Notes: generated by a model from the letters alone, not told the origin. A stretch of 63,867 bases of DNA from Pelorhabdus rhamnosifermentans (GCF_018835585.1 NZ_JAHGVE010000026.1:1-63867), one strand, 5' to 3'. Positions 8,705 to 18,330 are shown, counted from the stretch's first letter. Translations and numbers: made by a program.

Positions 8705-8779
8705 GCGCCCGTAGCTCAGGGGATAGAGCATCGGCCTCCGGAGCCGTGAGCGCAGGTTCGAATCCTGCCGGGCGCACCA
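8705..8779 (+). tRNA. tRNA-Arg (CCG)
   Basis: The acceptor stem is GCGCCCG with CGGGCGC (8769-8775). The anticodon loop CTCCGGA gives CCG, and CCA is encoded. The outermost anticodon-stem pair (TCGGC with GCCGT) is a T-T mismatch; all other arms pair normally. Confidence 0.95.
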
Positions 8780-8792
8780 CTAGAAGGCTTAT

Positions 8793-8842
8793 AAACCTTT
8801 GTATTTCCTGCGTTATACTGCAGGTGATGCAGGGGTTTTTTT
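8793..8842 (+). terminator. Probable terminator after tRNA-Arg
   Basis: CCTGC (8807-8811) can pair with either of two GCAGG copies (8820-8824, 8829-8833). The second copy runs into GG and a seven-T tract. Stem choice is ambiguous. Confidence 0.5.
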
Positions 8843-8992
8843 GATGCCTGGGTGGCTACAAAAATTTATTTTAGATAATGTGACGATGGAGAGAAAATAT
8901 ATTTATTAATATTACATATTTTGGCAGAGGACAATGGTCCTTCATGTCGAAATTTGACATAGTTATATGTTTTAAGACTGGGGGGAGATTTA

Positions 8993-10708
8993 ATGAGATT
9001 CTTTGATGACATGAAAGTAAGTTCTAAATTGGGCATCCTAATTCTTATCGCATTGCTATCTATGAGTAGTATCGCGTATACTGGTTATTATTATCTTCAA
9101 CAATCAAACGTCAGTATGAACACAATGTATGCAGATCAATTAGTGCCAATTGCGCTTATTAACGAAAACTATGCTCATGTTAATAAGGTAAATCAAGAAA
9201 TAATGGAAATGATGCTCACAACGGATAACCAAAAAAAGCAAGAATTGAAAAGAGTTATTGATGAGCGGGTAAAAAACTTTAATGATAATCTAGCCGAGCT
9301 TGATAAGTCTAATTTAGATTCTACAGCTAAGGAAAAATTGGCCGGATTTAAGATGTCTATGCAAAAATATCGTGAAGCAAGAAATAAGGTTATTGAGTTA
9401 GCAATGCAAAATAAAAATGCAGAAGCTTATGCATTATATACGGCTACGGTCGATTCATTAGCCTCGGAAGCTCTTAATCGATGCATTGATCTCTCGAAGT
9501 ATTCCATTGAATTGTCAAAACAAGTCGATGCCGATAACAAGGCATCATTTGAAAAAGCTGAACAGATTACCTTTGGTGATATTTTTATATCCTTCGTAAT
9601 GTTACTTTTAAGTGGTTTTTATATTACCAAAATGATAACCAAGCCGCTCAATACAATGGTATTAATTTGCAAGAAACTCGCAGACGGAGATTTTCGTGAT
9701 AAACCACGAAAATTGGTTAGAAAAGATGAAATTGGTCAATTAGCAGATGCTTTGCAAAGTATGCGAGGTAGACTCTGTACAGTTTTGAAACAGGTCAATG
9801 AATCAGCTGAAACAGTGGCGGCTTCTTCGGAAGAGCTGACTGCCAGCGCTGAACAGTCAGCTCAAGCTGCTAATCAGGTTGCAGGTTCTATTAGCGATGT
9901 GGCACAAGGTGCAGAAAAACAATTAAATGCCGTAAACGAAACATCTTCTGTGGTAGAGCAGATGTCAGCTGGTATCCAGCAAGTAGCTGCTAGCGCCAAT
10001 CAAGTAGCCAGTAATTCATCTCAAGCCGCTGAAAAGGCAACCGATGGTGATAAGTCGGTGGATAAGGCTGTTAATCAAATGGCTCATATTGAGCAAACTG
10101 TAAATAATTCCGCACAAGTTGTAGCTAAATTGGGTGAACGGTCAAAAGAAATCGGGCAAATTGTCGACACAATCTCCGGTATTGCTGGTCAGACAAACCT
10201 ACTGGCGCTTAACGCCGCAATTGAGGCTGCCAGAGCTGGAGAACAAGGCAAAGGGTTTGCTGTTGTCGCTGAAGAGGTCCGTAAGCTTGCGGAACAATCA
10301 CAGGACGCAGCAAAGCATATAGCTGCACTAATCAGCGAGATTCAAGGGGATACAGATAAAGCTGTTGTTGCCATGAGCGAAGGTACTCGTGAGGTTAAAG
10401 TAGGAACAGAGGTTGTTACTACGGCTGGTCATGCGTTTGGGGAAATTGCGACACTGGTAACGCAAGTATCCGAACAAGTGAAGGAAATTTCCGCTGCTAT
10501 TCAGCAGATGGCTAGTGGCAGTCAGCAGATTGTAGCATCGGTGAAGGAAATTGACGGTCACAGTAAAGCAGCCGTTGGAAAAACACAAACTGTGTCGGCG
10601 GCAACAGAGGAACAATCGGCATCTATGGAGGAAATCGCCTCATCCAGTCAGAGTCTTGCCAAGTTGGCTGAGGATCTCCAGGAAGCTGTTAGCCATTTTC
10701 GAGTTTAG
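8993..10708 (+). CDS. Methyl-accepting chemotaxis protein (four-helix-bundle sensor)
   Basis: A 571-residue inner-membrane chemoreceptor. One TM helix (about 12-32) and a second (about 190-212) bracket a largely helical periplasmic region of the 4HB type. A HAMP domain (about 212-268) and a long coiled-coil signalling domain follow. The kinase-contact hairpin is intact around [21 protein letters not shown]. It would control CheA through CheW; no che genes are in the window. ATG 8993 follows GGGGGGAG. A second receptor at 53650 shares the signalling half but has a different sensor. Confidence 0.9.
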   Translation: MRFFDDMKVSSKLGILILIALLSMSSIAYTGYYYLQQSNVSMNTMYADQLVPIALINENYAHVNKVNQEIMEMMLTTDNQKKQELKRVIDERVKNFNDNLAELDKSNLDSTAKEKLAGFKMSMQKYREARNKVIELAMQNKNAEAYALYTATVDSLASEALNRCIDLSKYSIELSKQVDADNKASFEKAEQITFGDIFISFVMLLLSGFYITKMITKPLNTMVLICKKLADGDFRDKPRKLVRKDEIGQLADALQSMRGRLCTVLKQVNESAETVAASSEELTASAEQSAQAANQVAGSISDVAQGAEKQLNAVNETSSVVEQMSAGIQQVAASANQVASNSSQAAEKATDGDKSVDKAVNQMAHIEQTVNNSAQVVAKLGERSKEIGQIVDTISGIAGQTNLLALNAAIEAARAGEQGKGFAVVAEEVRKLAEQSQDAAKHIAALISEIQGDTDKAVVAMSEGTREVKVGTEVVTTAGHAFGEIATLVTQVSEQVKEISAAIQQMASGSQQIVASVKEIDGHSKAAVGKTQTVSAATEEQSASMEEIASSSQSLAKLAEDLQEAVSHFRV

Positions 10709-10731
10709 TTAAAGTTTGGGACAAATAAGAA

Positions 10732-10777
10732 AGCACCTGTTAGCCTATGCATGTAAATAGGTGGCAGGTGCCTTTTT
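10732..10777 (+). terminator. Intrinsic terminator of the chemoreceptor gene
   Basis: GCACCTG pairs with CAGGTGC and, inside it, CCTAT with ATAGG. A CTTTTT tract follows. Confidence 0.8.
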
Positions 10778-10915
10778 CATATAGTAACCCGCATATTCAG
10801 CGACTACATATGGATAGGAAGTCGGAAACAAAATGGTTCCGGAAGACCTGTTGATGAGAATTATTTTGTTCGGATCTAAATGTGTATATAAAACACACAG
10901 ATGTTCCTTTTAGAT

Positions 10916-10944
10916 TGACATTTATAAGAATAAATGATAAAATA
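10916..10944 (+). promoter_or_regulatory. Promoter of the glycine riboswitch-cycA unit
   Basis: Consensus TTGACA (10916-10921), 17-bp spacer, TAAAAT (10939-10944). It sits about 40 bases before the riboswitch. Confidence 0.8.
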
Positions 10945-10984
10945 TATAAATGCATTGATAATTTGATATCAAATCTCGGATGAA

Positions 10985-11146
10985 GATAATGGGAGAGAGA
11001 TTTTATAATCCGCCGAAGATGTTATGCTTTCAGGCAAAAGGACCATTATTGGACGAAACTCTGGAGAGACTCAATGGAGAGCACCGAAGGAGCAAGCTGA
11101 TTATTTTTAATCAGTGACTCTCTCAGGTAAAAGGACAGAGCTAGTT
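10985..11146 (+). promoter_or_regulatory. Tandem glycine riboswitch
   Basis: Two consecutive glycine aptamers are visible. The first has GGGAGAGA (10991), the CCGAAGA core and TTTCAGGCAAAAGGACC, ending near GGACGAAACTCTGGAGAG. The second has GGAGAGCACCGAAGGAGCAAGC and CTCAGGTAAAAGGACAGAGC. The short linker between the aptamers is typical of the cooperative tandem form. The RNA precedes a CycA-type permease and ends at a terminator. In uptake genes the glycine-bound form usually switches expression; whether it is on or off here is not certain. Confidence 0.93.
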
Positions 11147-11159
11147 AGCTGCTTTTTTT

Positions 11160-11190
11160 GAGGCCAGATTTATAATTTGGTCTCTTTTTG
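11160..11190 (+). terminator. Terminator of the glycine riboswitch expression platform
   Basis: GAGGCCA (11160-11166) pairs with TGGTCTC (11178-11184), with additional inner pairs, then a T-run. It lies between the second aptamer and the cycA start codon. Confidence 0.75.
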
Positions 11191-11220
11191 TATTTTTTTG
11201 AGGCGAAAGGTGGTTTATGT

Positions 11221-12603
11221 ATGGCGGAAAATCAAAATTTATCGAGAGGACTAAAAAATCGTCATGTTCAATTACTTGCGATTGGCGGTGCAATTGGTAC
11301 AGGATTATTTTTAGGTTCTGGCAGGTCTATTCACTTGGCAGGTCCATCTATTTTATTTGCATATATGATAACAGGGGCGATTTGTTTTTTTGTTATGCGT
11401 GCTCTCGGGGAATTATTGCTTTCTAATTTGAAATATCATTCTTTTGTCGACTTTGTACGTGACTATCTAGGCAATGGAGTAGCATTTATTACTGGATGGA
11501 CCTACTGGTTTTGTTGGATTTCACTTGCCATGGCGGACGTAACTGCCGCCGGACTTTATATACAATACTGGCTCCCCAATATAGCTCAGTGGGTTCCGAG
11601 TCTTATGATTCTTGTAATTTTACTGATTATGAATCTTACTGCAGTAAAGGTATTTGGTGAAATGGAATTCTGGTTTGCTTTGATTAAAGTTGTTGCAATT
11701 TTAGCACTGATTATAATTGGTACATATATGATTATTAAAGGATTTTCTACCGATGCCGGTGCATCCAGTTTTGCCAACCTTTGGAGTAATGGCGGCTGGT
11801 TTCCCAATGGGATAAGCGGTTTCATTCTTTCCTTCCAAATGGTCGTATTTGCTTTTACCGGAATCGAATTAGTTGGCTTAACAGCCGGTGAAACGAAAAA
11901 TCCGGAACAGGTTATCCCAAAGGCGATCAACAATATTCCAATTCGGATTATTCTTTTCTATATCGGAGCACTTCTTATTATTATGAGCATATATCCGTGG
12001 ACTTCAATTAGTCCGGCTAAAAGCCCATTTGTACAGGTATTTGCTGCAGTGGGAATTGCAGCAGCAGCAACGATTGTAAATTTTGTTGTACTGACATCCG
12101 CTGCATCTGCTTGCAACAGCGGTATTTTCAGTACAAGCCGTATGGTTTATTCGCTTGCTAAAGAAAATAATGCACCTGAGTCAATGAAAAAGTTAACATC
12201 CAGTCAAGTACCTTTTAATGCTACCGTGTTCTCGGCAATTGTCGTCTTGATTGCGGTTATCCTGCAATATATTATGCCGGAAGGGGTATTTGTTCTCATT
12301 ACGAGTATTTCAACATTCTGCTTTATCTTCATTTGGGCAATTATCACGATCTGCCATTTAAAATATCGCAAAATAAATCCTGAACTTGCTGCCAGGAACA
12401 AATTTAAAATGCCGCTGTACCCAATCATTAACTATATTATTTTGGCATTTTTTGCGTTTGTTTTAGTTACTTTGGCCCTTAATAAGGAAACTCGTGTAGC
12501 CTTATTTGTAACACCGATATGGTTTATCATGCTTGGGGTGATTTACAAGATATTTAAATCAAAAATGAAGGATGAAGAAGATACCGCAAGCAGCATAGTA
12601 TAA
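11221..12603 (+). CDS. cycA: CycA-type glycine/D-alanine/D-serine permease (APC superfamily)
   Basis: A 460-residue, 12-helix amino-acid:proton symporter of the AAT family. The N-terminal RGLKNRHVQLLAIGGAIGTG motif is diagnostic of the family. Segments such as SGRSIHLAGPSILFAYM, MEFWFALIKVVAI and NFVVLTSAASACNSGIFSTSR track E. coli CycA closely. The glycine riboswitch immediately upstream independently supports glycine or a related small amino acid as substrate. ATG 11221 follows AAAGGTGG; the upstream open frame runs back into the leader. A terminator follows, so it is monocistronic. Confidence 0.87.
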   Translation: MAENQNLSRGLKNRHVQLLAIGGAIGTGLFLGSGRSIHLAGPSILFAYMITGAICFFVMRALGELLLSNLKYHSFVDFVRDYLGNGVAFITGWTYWFCWISLAMADVTAAGLYIQYWLPNIAQWVPSLMILVILLIMNLTAVKVFGEMEFWFALIKVVAILALIIIGTYMIIKGFSTDAGASSFANLWSNGGWFPNGISGFILSFQMVVFAFTGIELVGLTAGETKNPEQVIPKAINNIPIRIILFYIGALLIIMSIYPWTSISPAKSPFVQVFAAVGIAAAATIVNFVVLTSAASACNSGIFSTSRMVYSLAKENNAPESMKKLTSSQVPFNATVFSAIVVLIAVILQYIMPEGVFVLITSISTFCFIFIWAIITICHLKYRKINPELAARNKFKMPLYPIINYIILAFFAFVLVTLALNKETRVALFVTPIWFIMLGVIYKIFKSKMKDEEDTASSIV

Positions 12604-12632
12604 ACCAACAATTTTTTCAAAGATATAGGAAA

Positions 12633-12669
12633 CGGCTATTTGTCTAGTAAGGGACAAATACCCCTTTTT
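12633..12669 (+). terminator. Intrinsic terminator of cycA
   Basis: TATTTGTC pairs with GACAAATA, flanked by GG/CC, then TTTTT. Confidence 0.8.
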
Positions 12670-12752
12670 GAATTTGCCCTGAATGGGTGGTAATCCAGGC
12701 GTACAACTGATTGCTAGGGAAATAAAGTTAATAGAGAAGCTGGTGATAATTT

Positions 12753-13445
12753 ATGAATAGGAGCATAAGTGAAGCATTAGCACTTATTGAAGTATTCCGG
12801 CAATTAACCCCCGATTCTATTGCGGCTTTGTCGTCCTGTGGAACGATGTGTTATCTATCCAAAGGAGAACATTTATTTTTTGATAAAGAGCAAGTGGAGA
12901 TGCTTTATATTGTTGGAAACGGCCTTGTTTCACTCTATAAAGTCAATTCTCAAGGAGAGAAAAAAGTCATTTTTATTTTAGATAAAGGACAGCTTATTAA
13001 TGAGGTGATTTTGCAAGGCCACTCTGCTTCAATCAACTGTGAAGCATTTGATGACGCACAAATCCTCTGTTTTGATAGATCAGACTTTCTGCGTGTCATG
13101 GAAAATGATTTTGCACTTACTAAATTTGTTTTAGATTCGCTTTCCATAAAAGTAAGACGACTGTATCGGCAACTAAAAAATACCTCTAATTCGGTGCGGG
13201 GAGATAAGCGCATTGCTGCTAAGCTGTGGAAGCTATCCAACGACTATGGAATTCCTTGTGAAGCTGAAACTAAAATTAACTTGAATTTAAGTATTACCTA
13301 TCTGGCAGATATGTTGGGATCTAAACGCGAGACCGTTTCACGACAGTTAAAAGATTTGGTCAGACGAGGATTAATTCGAGTACAGGATGGCCAATTTATT
13401 ATAACGGATCGTGATAAATTATCAAAATATTTTAAACTGCCGTGA
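12753..13445 (+). CDS. Crp/Fnr-family transcriptional regulator
   Basis: A 230-residue regulator with an N-terminal cyclic-nucleotide-binding-like beta-barrel (about 20-130) and a C-terminal winged helix. The recognition region is SITYLADMLGSKRETVSRQLKDLVRRGLI. Cysteines at the start (SSCGTMC) are too few and wrongly spaced to claim an Fnr-type iron-sulfur cluster. The effector is unknown. ATG 12753 is used; a strong terminator overlaps the last codons. It is a single-gene unit, so targets cannot be inferred from neighbours. Confidence 0.87.
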   Translation: MNRSISEALALIEVFRQLTPDSIAALSSCGTMCYLSKGEHLFFDKEQVEMLYIVGNGLVSLYKVNSQGEKKVIFILDKGQLINEVILQGHSASINCEAFDDAQILCFDRSDFLRVMENDFALTKFVLDSLSIKVRRLYRQLKNTSNSVRGDKRIAAKLWKLSNDYGIPCEAETKINLNLSITYLADMLGSKRETVSRQLKDLVRRGLIRVQDGQFIITDRDKLSKYFKLP

Positions 13446-13469
13446 TTTCTATTACGGCAGTTTTTTTTT
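13434..13469 (+). terminator. Intrinsic terminator of the Crp/Fnr gene
   Basis: AAACTGCCGT (13434-13443) pairs with ACGGCAGTTT (13454-13463), then a T-tract. The stem starts inside the final codons of the gene. Confidence 0.9.
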
Positions 13470-13513
13470 GCTTATTCTATAATGTACTTATTTTATAATG
13501 CAATTGTTAAATT

Positions 13514-13927
13514 TTGCACAAGGTTGTAGCCAGCCTTTTTATTGCTATAGATATGGAGGTGATATTGAGAAGAAATTTTTTCTGCATCAGAAAAAAGATC
13601 CCAATGATAAATGGCTGGTACGAAAACTGGATTACGACAGGCGGGGTCTCTGCCAGTATGTTGGAAAAGGCTAAGGAGAATATTGATAAAACGCCTTATG
13701 GATCGATGATAGAATTAGTACAGGGAAATGCACTGAAACTGCCTTTTGCTAGCAATACATTTAACGCTGTAACAATCGGATTTGGTTTGCGGAATATGTC
13801 GAATTATCAGCAGGTAATTTCCGAAATGGCACGTGTAACGAAACCAGGCGGTCGGGTTGTCTCACTTGATTTGGCAAGTGCTGTTATCTCCGCGAACGGT
13901 CAGCTTTATACCAGGTGGCATACATGA
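13514..13927 (+). pseudogene. Fragment of demethylmenaquinone methyltransferase (menG/ubiE)
   Basis: From about 13649 the frame encodes SMLEKAKENI, then MIELVQGNALKLPFASNTFNAVTIGFGLRNM and MARVTKPGGRVVSLDLA. This is the central SAM-binding part of MenG/UbiE, the menaquinone methyltransferase. The N-terminal motif I (normally VLDxCCGTG) is missing and replaced by unrelated sequence. The C-terminal third is also missing: the frame stops at 13927 inside the 3' end of the minus-strand RND gene. Both ends are therefore truncated, which marks a rearrangement scar rather than a working enzyme. The first 45 codons do not resemble the family. Confidence 0.75.
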
Positions 13928-16900
13928 CTGGCAGAACCAGCAGCGTCAATACGGTAGCGACAAATAAGCCGGCCCCAATGGCGACAGCCATTGGTCCCCA
14001 AAATATGTTGGAAACTAAGGGGATCATCGCTAAAATAGCAGCTGCGGCCGTCAACAAAATGGGGCGTAAGCGAGTTAGCGTAGCGTTGATGATGGAATCC
14101 CACAAGTTTTCACCGGCAGCGAGATGTTGGTCAATTTGATCCATTAAAATAACTGAGTTGCGCATAATAATCCCGGATAGGGCTAATATACCGAGCTGCA
14201 CCACAAAACCCATAGGTTTACCCGTTGCAAAGAGGCCGATGGCAACGCCAATGATCCCCAGCGGTGCCGTTAATAATGTTAATAACATTTTGGGGATATT
14301 TTGCAGTTGAAGCATCAAGAGAATCATAATGGTGATAATCATGGCTGGTACCGGGGCTAAGAGTAATTGTGTTCCTTTAATACTATCTTCCGTTGCACCG
14401 TCATATTGGATTTCATAACCGGGGGGCAGGCTGGCACGCAGCTCATGAAGGTTTTCATATACCTGGCGGGTAACATCATCTCCGGTTACGCCTGGCTTTA
14501 TTTCTGCCCGTACTGTGATTGTTGGTTTTAAATCGCGGCGGTAAATGAGTCCCTCTTCCGCGTCAAAGCTTATTTTGGCAATTTGGTCCAGTGGTACATA
14601 CTTACCATTACCGATAGGAATAGCAAGGTCCTTGATGCGGGCGGGGTCATTCCTGGATTCTGCATCAAAACGGAACATCAAGGGAACAGTTTTGTCGGTT
14701 TCCCGAAATTCGGTAATACTTGTTCCTGATAGCTGGGCTTGGAGTGTCGATGCTAAAGCTTCAGAAGTAATGCCCAGGTTACGAGCTTTGTCTTGATCCA
14801 TAGATAAATGCATAATTTTACTTTTCTCATTCCAGTTCATGTTGACATTTTTGGTGCTGGGATGAGCGGCCATGACAGTTTGGACTTGCTTCGCGATTTC
14901 ACGAACTTTATCATGATCATAACCTTCTATGCGGAGCATAACCGGATAGTCGGCAGATGTTCCGGTACTGATTACTTTCGTGTGAACCTGTACGCTGGGA
15001 AACTCTTCGCTTAACAATTTGCTGACCTTCCTATGCAATTGGTTACGGGCGTCCGTATTCTTAGCAACAATCACAAACTCGGCAAAATTGGTTTTATTAA
15101 AAGTAGGATCGAAAGTGAGGACAAAACGAGGCGCTCCTTCCCCTACATGGTATGTATAGTAGTCAATCAGAGCATCATCGTTCAATTTTTGCGCAACCTG
15201 GCTGGCGACTGCTTCCGTATTTTTCAGGGAAGCTCCTTCCTGCAGTTTTAATTGTACGATAAGTTCAGGCCGGGTAGATGCCGGAAAGAATTCTTCTTTT
15301 ATCAATCCCAATAAGCCAATGGACGCGATAAATAACACTAAAGTAGTAGTCAGCACCATCTTACGGTGGGCCAGGCACCCGATGAGTATTTGTTTAAATA
15401 AACGGTAAAGTTTTGTATCATAAACGGGATGCTCCTTCTTGTCTTCAACTGTTGACGCGGCGGGGTTGATCAGGTGGTATCCACAGAGTGGAGTTACTGT
15501 AGCGGCGACAATCCAGGAAGTGAGCAAAGCAATAGTGATAACGGAAAAAATGCTGGCGCAAAATTCGGAAGCGCTGCCTTGTGCAAATCCGACGGGAATA
15601 AAGCCGGCGCAGGTAATCAGTGTTCCCGTTAACATGGGAAAAGCAGTGACTTTATAAGCATAAGAAGCAGCACTCAGCCGTTCCCAGCCTTGTTCCAATT
15701 TTACCGCCATCATTTCGATGACAATCATAGCATCATCGACAAGCAGTCCCAGCGCGATGATGAGGGCTCCCAGTGATATGCGTTGCAGTTCAATATTCAT
15801 CAAATACATGATCGTAAACACGACAGCCAGGACAAGGGGGATGCAGAGTGCGACGACAAGACCCGAACGCAGGCCAAGACTGGCAAAACTAACAATAAAA
15901 ATAATGATAATGGCTTCGGCAAGCGATTTGACAAATTCGCCAATGGAGTCTTCGACGATTTTAGGTTGATTCACGGTCTGATGAATTTCAAGGCCCGCCG
16001 GGAGTTCCGTTTTAATTTTTGTTATGGTTTTTTCTAGATTGTTTCCCAGAGTGAGAATGTTTTCCCCAGGCTCCATGGCTACGGTAATGCCTATTGCAGG
16101 TTGACCATTATAGAAAAATTTAGGATCGGTTGGTTCGGCATAAGAGCGGGTGATTTTGGCGATATCTCCCAAGCGGAAGGTACGTCCGTTGGACGTAATA
16201 GGGATAGTTCGGATGTCCTTTAGTTGTTCAAACATACCCGTTATGCGTAAATACACATTATCTGTTTCTGTTTCAAGCATTCCGGCAGCAGCCATAGCAT
16301 TTTGTGCCTGAATGGTGCTAGTAATTAGCGCCGGGTCAATTTCTAACTGGGCCATTTTATTATTTTCAATTTCGATATAAATGTTTTCTGTTTGTGTACC
16401 TAACAGTTGAACTTTTTTTACACTAGGCACATCATGGAGGATGCGGCGAATTTTTTCCGCCTTTTCCCGCATTTCTTCATAGGTATAGCCGTCACTGGTA
16501 AGAGCATAAACAATTCCGTATACATCATCAAAACGGTCGTTAAACTGCGGTGTTTGAACTCCGGCAGGCAAAGTGGCCGCCATATCATGAACCATGTTGC
16601 GGACTTCCAGCCATTTGGCGCGAATGTCTTTTTTAGGGACTGTATCTTTTAAGTTGACGTAAATAATAGTTTGTCCCGGAGTGGAATAGCTTTGCAAGTA
16701 ATCCAGTCCAGGCAAGTCTTGCAAGGCTTTTTCCACTTTGTCTGTGACTTGTTCTTCCATTTGACGTGCAGTGGCTCCCGGCCAGGTTACGCTGACTACC
16801 ATTTGTTTAATGGTGAAATCAGGATCTTCCATACGCCCTAAATGGCTATAAGAGAATAAGCCGGTTATAAAAAAGAGCGCTATGAAAAAATAAACAAATT

Positions 16901-16943
16901 GTTTATGATGCAAGGCCCATTCAGCTAGGTTGAATTTTTTCAA
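13884..16943 (-). CDS. RND-family efflux transporter (HAE1/AcrB-like)
   Basis: The 1019-residue proton-driven pump subunit of a tripartite efflux system spans the inner membrane with large periplasmic loops. The N-terminal helix is followed by the porter domain. The proton-relay motif GLLVDDAMIVIE carries the paired aspartates of TM4. The repeated second half starts near HRKMVLTTTLVLFIASIGL and ends in the usual TM cluster. TTG 16943 overlaps the stop of the upstream adaptor gene (TTGA), indicating translational coupling. No outer-membrane TolC-like gene lies nearby. Its 3' end overlaps the menG remnant by 44 bases on the other strand. The substrate is unknown. Confidence 0.92.
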   Translation of the reverse strand: MKKFNLAEWALHHKQFVYFFIALFFITGLFSYSHLGRMEDPDFTIKQMVVSVTWPGATARQMEEQVTDKVEKALQDLPGLDYLQSYSTPGQTIIYVNLKDTVPKKDIRAKWLEVRNMVHDMAATLPAGVQTPQFNDRFDDVYGIVYALTSDGYTYEEMREKAEKIRRILHDVPSVKKVQLLGTQTENIYIEIENNKMAQLEIDPALITSTIQAQNAMAAAGMLETETDNVYLRITGMFEQLKDIRTIPITSNGRTFRLGDIAKITRSYAEPTDPKFFYNGQPAIGITVAMEPGENILTLGNNLEKTITKIKTELPAGLEIHQTVNQPKIVEDSIGEFVKSLAEAIIIIFIVSFASLGLRSGLVVALCIPLVLAVVFTIMYLMNIELQRISLGALIIALGLLVDDAMIVIEMMAVKLEQGWERLSAASYAYKVTAFPMLTGTLITCAGFIPVGFAQGSASEFCASIFSVITIALLTSWIVAATVTPLCGYHLINPAASTVEDKKEHPVYDTKLYRLFKQILIGCLAHRKMVLTTTLVLFIASIGLLGLIKEEFFPASTRPELIVQLKLQEGASLKNTEAVASQVAQKLNDDALIDYYTYHVGEGAPRFVLTFDPTFNKTNFAEFVIVAKNTDARNQLHRKVSKLLSEEFPSVQVHTKVISTGTSADYPVMLRIEGYDHDKVREIAKQVQTVMAAHPSTKNVNMNWNEKSKIMHLSMDQDKARNLGITSEALASTLQAQLSGTSITEFRETDKTVPLMFRFDAESRNDPARIKDLAIPIGNGKYVPLDQIAKISFDAEEGLIYRRDLKPTITVRAEIKPGVTGDDVTRQVYENLHELRASLPPGYEIQYDGATEDSIKGTQLLLAPVPAMIITIMILLMLQLQNIPKMLLTLLTAPLGIIGVAIGLFATGKPMGFVVQLGILALSGIIMRNSVILMDQIDQHLAAGENLWDSIINATLTRLRPILLTAAAAILAMIPLVSNIFWGPMAVAIGAGLFVATVLTLLVLPVMYATWYKADRSRR

Positions 16944-18061
16944 AGGACATCACCGCCTGATTTCACTTTTTGACCTTCAGTGAGTCTATGAACGCCGGCA
17001 GTTACAATACAGTCACCCTGTTGGAGGCCGCTAAGCACCTCAATCGTTCCGTTGCCGAATTTACCTGTTGTAATGGGCTGCAAGGTAATCACATTGTCCT
17101 TTACTACCCAAACAGCCGGTGTATTTCCATCTTGATAAACGGCAGTCAGCGGAATATTTACCGTCGGCTGCGTATAGCGATCAGCTACCTGAATGGCAGC
17201 TGTCATACCGAGTTTTATTTCCGGCGGCGGATTGATTAGACTAATGCGTACTTTAAAGGTGCGGGTCATTGGATCGGCCATCGGTGCAATTTCTCTTATT
17301 TTGCCGTCAACCGTTACAGTGGGAAGTGCCCAAAAGGTTGCTTTAATTTTTCCAGCGTTACGCAGTTCTTCTATTCGATTTTCAGGAACACTGATCTCCA
17401 CCTCCCGCTCGCCATACTGAACTACGGTAACAACCGTTTGACCGGCACTAACTACTTGACCTGTTTCGGCGGTGATGTTAGATACGACACCCGGTTTATC
17501 GGCTCGCAGGAGACTATAATCCAGTTGATTGGCGCTTTGTGCGTATTGGGAGGAGGCCTGTTGTACCCCGGCAACCGCTACATGATAAGCATTGGCATAT
17601 TGGTCATACTGAGACTGACTAATGGCTCCCTGGTCTAATAGCTGCCTGTAGCGATTAAGATTGCTTTCTGCCAGCTTTAGCTGCGATTCGGCAGACGCTA
17701 CTTGGGCTGAGCTACTGTTTACCGTTTGCTGAATGTCTTTGGCATCAATTTGCATTAATACATCACCTGTATGGACTTTAGTGCCCAGTTCCACATTTCG
17801 CTTTATGATCCTTCCATTGACTTGAAACGCTAGTTGGCTTTCATATCGGCCGCGCACTTCACCGGCATAGGTGTATCCTCGTGGACCGTCTGTAGCACTA
17901 ATAGTAGCAGTACGCACAGTAACAACATCTTCAGCCGTAACTTTTGTTCTGTTATTCTCATTCAAGATAATGCCCACAGTAATGCATAATCCTGTTGCTG
18001 CAGCTAAGACATAATATAATTGTTTCTTGGGAAGTTTAGTTAGCCAATGTAATAGTTTCAT
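16940..18061 (-). CDS. RND periplasmic adaptor subunit (membrane fusion protein)
   Basis: The 373-residue adaptor links the RND pump to an outer-membrane channel. It has an N-terminal membrane anchor (LYYVLAAATGLCITVGI), a lipoyl-like half-motif (GRIIKRNVELGTKVHTGDVLMQID) and a helical hairpin rich in A/Q/S/N (about 105-175). A second lipoyl half (ADKPGVVSNITAETGQVVSAGQTV) and beta-barrel and membrane-proximal domains follow. ATG 18061 is chosen for the AAGGAG 9 bases ahead; 21 additional upstream codons are open but lack a ribosome site. It is the first gene of the adaptor-pump operon, downstream of tetR and two candidate TetR operators. Confidence 0.9.
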   Translation of the reverse strand: MKLLHWLTKLPKKQLYYVLAAATGLCITVGIILNENNRTKVTAEDVVTVRTATISATDGPRGYTYAGEVRGRYESQLAFQVNGRIIKRNVELGTKVHTGDVLMQIDAKDIQQTVNSSSAQVASAESQLKLAESNLNRYRQLLDQGAISQSQYDQYANAYHVAVAGVQQASSQYAQSANQLDYSLLRADKPGVVSNITAETGQVVSAGQTVVTVVQYGEREVEISVPENRIEELRNAGKIKATFWALPTVTVDGKIREIAPMADPMTRTFKVRISLINPPPEIKLGMTAAIQVADRYTQPTVNIPLTAVYQDGNTPAVWVVKDNVITLQPITTGKFGNGTIEVLSGLQQGDCIVTAGVHRLTEGQKVKSGGDVL

Positions 18062-18267
18062 GAGTGTACTCCTTATTCTTACTTTTTTGAGGATAAAATG
18101 ATAGAGGCCTTTTCGTATTCGCATAAGAGCGCTGGAACAGATGCTATAGTTATGTCGTAGACAACATGGGTATAGTAAGCTTTTTTTACATCTTGTATAA
18201 ATTAGTTATGTTAGGTTTTGGATATTAAAGGTTTAATTGGATTAATGTTGCCTGGATACCAAGATAC

Positions 18268-18282
18268 TTGAATTGCATTCAA
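18268..18282. promoter_or_regulatory. Candidate TetR operator O1
   Basis: TTGAATTGCATTCAA, a 15-bp palindrome 207 bases upstream of the adaptor start. The same motif with changes only in the centre occurs at 18526 and at the tetR start. Confidence 0.7.
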
Positions 18283-18294
18283 TTAATTTTTCTG

Positions 18295-18330
18295 AAAAAA
18301 CCGCTCAGCCAAATACTGTTTGGATGGCGG
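18295..18330 (-). terminator. Intrinsic terminator in repeat copy 1 (minus strand)
   Basis: Read on the minus strand, CCGCCATCCAAA pairs with TTTGGCTGAGCGG, then TTTTTT. It duplicates the terminator directly after tetR, but no gene now precedes it. Confidence 0.65.

Noticed and set aside
12753-13445. Oxygen-sensing Fnr with an iron-sulfur cluster
   Set aside because: The cysteine spacing does not match the N-terminal cluster ligands of Fnr.
13884-16943. Many plus-strand open frames of 60-90 codons within the RND gene
   Set aside because: They are antisense shadows without ribosome sites or recognisable domains. The minus-strand RND protein is complete.
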